Source of the DNA: Furcasterigmium furcatum
Taxonomy: Eukaryota > Ascomycota > Sordariomycetes > Glomerellales > Plectosphaerellaceae
DNA: 64,000 bases
Assembly (NCBI GenBank): GCA_001599815.1
Contig: BCIA01000003.1
Location: 868,001-932,000 of the forward strand
Direction: 5' to 3'
Made by a program: the position numbers and the translations under genes. Numbering within the stretch: the first letter of the stretch is position 1; every line of letters begins with the position of its first letter. The notes under the pieces were generated by a model, which was not told the origin of the DNA, searched no databases, and saw only the letters and a list, made by a program, of their open reading frames with translations. This document shows, in pieces, positions 63,300 to 64,000 of the stretch.

Positions 63300-64000
63300 A
63301 TGACGGGGAGTCTCCGATTAACGTCCGAGGAGCGAAAGGAGCGGAAGAGGATCCAGAACCGCCAGAACCAGCGGGCGCGGAGTGAGTTGACGGGCCGCAG
63401 CTCGGCCCCCCTCTACGCTTTGCAGCTGCTAACCAAAAGCCAGGAGATCGAATCAAGTGCCAGAAACCTCCGCGAGAGAGGGGTGGTTCACAGCAATTCT
63501 CCATCCAGCGATGGAGGCTCGACGAGGTTGACTCGGTAGACATATGCAAGCAGGCCGGAGAACGCCAACCCCTTGCCAGTGGCGGTATCTTTGCACCGGC
63601 CCCAACAACAGTCGGTACACTCGAAGTGTCGCTATCTGCCGCAAACCCTGAGAGGGATTCACAATCCATGGAGACGCCCCTACCGAGTGACCATCTGCTG
63701 CTCCACCTCGTCGCGTATAACGTCTGCCGCGGCATCTCGTCCAACAAGGGCGTGCTGGAGATCTTCACGAGCACCATCGACGTCACCTTTTCCTCGTCAG
63801 TGCGTCACGCCGCCACGACCCCGTGTAAATGGGCCGTCTTAAGGTCCACAGATTCGAATCTGCCCTCGACTCTCTTGCCGACACAGCTCCAGATGAACGA
63901 GCCCCATCCCACGTGGATGGACTTCTTTCCCTTTCCCAACGTCCGCAACAATCTCATCCGAGGACAGTTGACGTTCGATCACATGCTGTTCATGCAAGAT
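63300..64000 (+). CDS. bZIP-type transcription factor with DUF3425 domain, cut by the window end
   Basis: Two exons are visible: 63300 to about 63381, then an intron ending in the acceptor aaaagccag near 63443, and an open exon to the window edge. The first exon encodes MTGSLRLTSEERKERKRIQN followed by RQNQRAR, a bZIP basic region (KERKRIQNRxNQRARR) completed by RDRIK after splicing. The second exon contains QQFSIQRWRLDEVD, then the DUF3425 hallmark PLPSDHLLLHLVAYNVCRGI and further on LPSTLLPTQLQMNEPHPTWM with DFFPFPNVRNNLIRGQ. This is the usual arrangement of AP-1-like fungal regulators with DUF3425. The gene is incomplete at 64000. An upstream non-coding or coding exon cannot be excluded. 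It is divergent from the SDR gene. Confidence 0.83.

Noticed and set aside
1..64000. RIP-mutated repeats, rRNA, CRISPR or intact transposons
   Set aside because: No AT-rich TpA-dense tract, no transposase or reverse transcriptase motif and no spaced repeat array was seen in any frame.

Overview
The window is nuclear DNA of a filamentous ascomycete. The genes are split by short introns of about 50-70 bp with GT/AG ends, gene density is high, and gene families typical of Pezizomycotina are present: Zn2Cys6 and bZIP/DUF3425 regulators, LaeA-type methyltransferase, iterative reducing polyketide synthase, CBM1 cellulase, pepsin-like GPI protein and small secreted cysteine-rich proteins. The mix of plant-wall enzymes, secreted phosphatase, effector-like peptides and secondary metabolism suggests a plant-associated Sordariomycete. 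The species cannot be named from the sequence. No rRNA, tRNA, CRISPR or intact transposon was recognised. Exon structures were worked out by hand from frame continuity and protein family motifs.

Layout. 0.5-3.7 kb: FAD monooxygenase and LaeA-like methyltransferase, same strand. 4.1-7.0 kb: large sugar/polyol-type MFS transporter. 8.4-16.3 kb: secreted enzymes, namely a GH5 cellulase with CBM1, a histidine acid phosphatase and an alginate-lyase-fold polysaccharide lyase, with a tiny three-exon conserved-looking gene (11.86-12.33 kb) between them. 18.3-38.6 kb: a probable secondary-metabolite cluster with an epoxide-hydrolase-like alpha/beta hydrolase, an NAD(P)-dependent reductase, a roughly 10 kb highly reducing PKS whose C-terminus is a carnitine-acyltransferase domain, a stand-alone HxxxD acyltransferase and a Zn2Cys6 regulator. 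39-44 kb: an intracellular GH3 beta-glucosidase divergent from a sugar porter, a likely import-and-cleave pair for a beta-glycoside. 46.0-46.4 kb: a prepro-peptide ending in a plectasin-like eight-cysteine defensin domain. 46.8-50.8 kb: a TauD-family dioxygenase divergent from an ACS-family anion transporter, a likely sulfonate-use module. The dioxygenase appears to have lost its distal metal-binding histidine. 51-56.3 kb: a divergent pair made of an N-terminal regulatory-type domain/pseudokinase/beta-sandwich protein and a protein with a hydrophobic HeLo-like N-terminus and a DUF7580-like C-terminus. It resembles the gene pairs of fungal self/non-self recognition and regulated cell death. 57-64 kb: a broken GH3 gene, a degenerate GPI-anchored pepsin-like protein, a small secreted cysteine-rich protein, a retinol-dehydrogenase-like SDR, and the start of a bZIP/DUF3425 regulator cut by the window edge.

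The most promising items for something new are the pseudokinase / HeLo-like pair at 51.0-56.3 kb, the PKS-carnitine acyltransferase cluster with its own extra acyltransferase, and the defensin-like peptide. A duplicated 15-bp repeat block on both sides of the hydrolase/reductase pair is unexplained.
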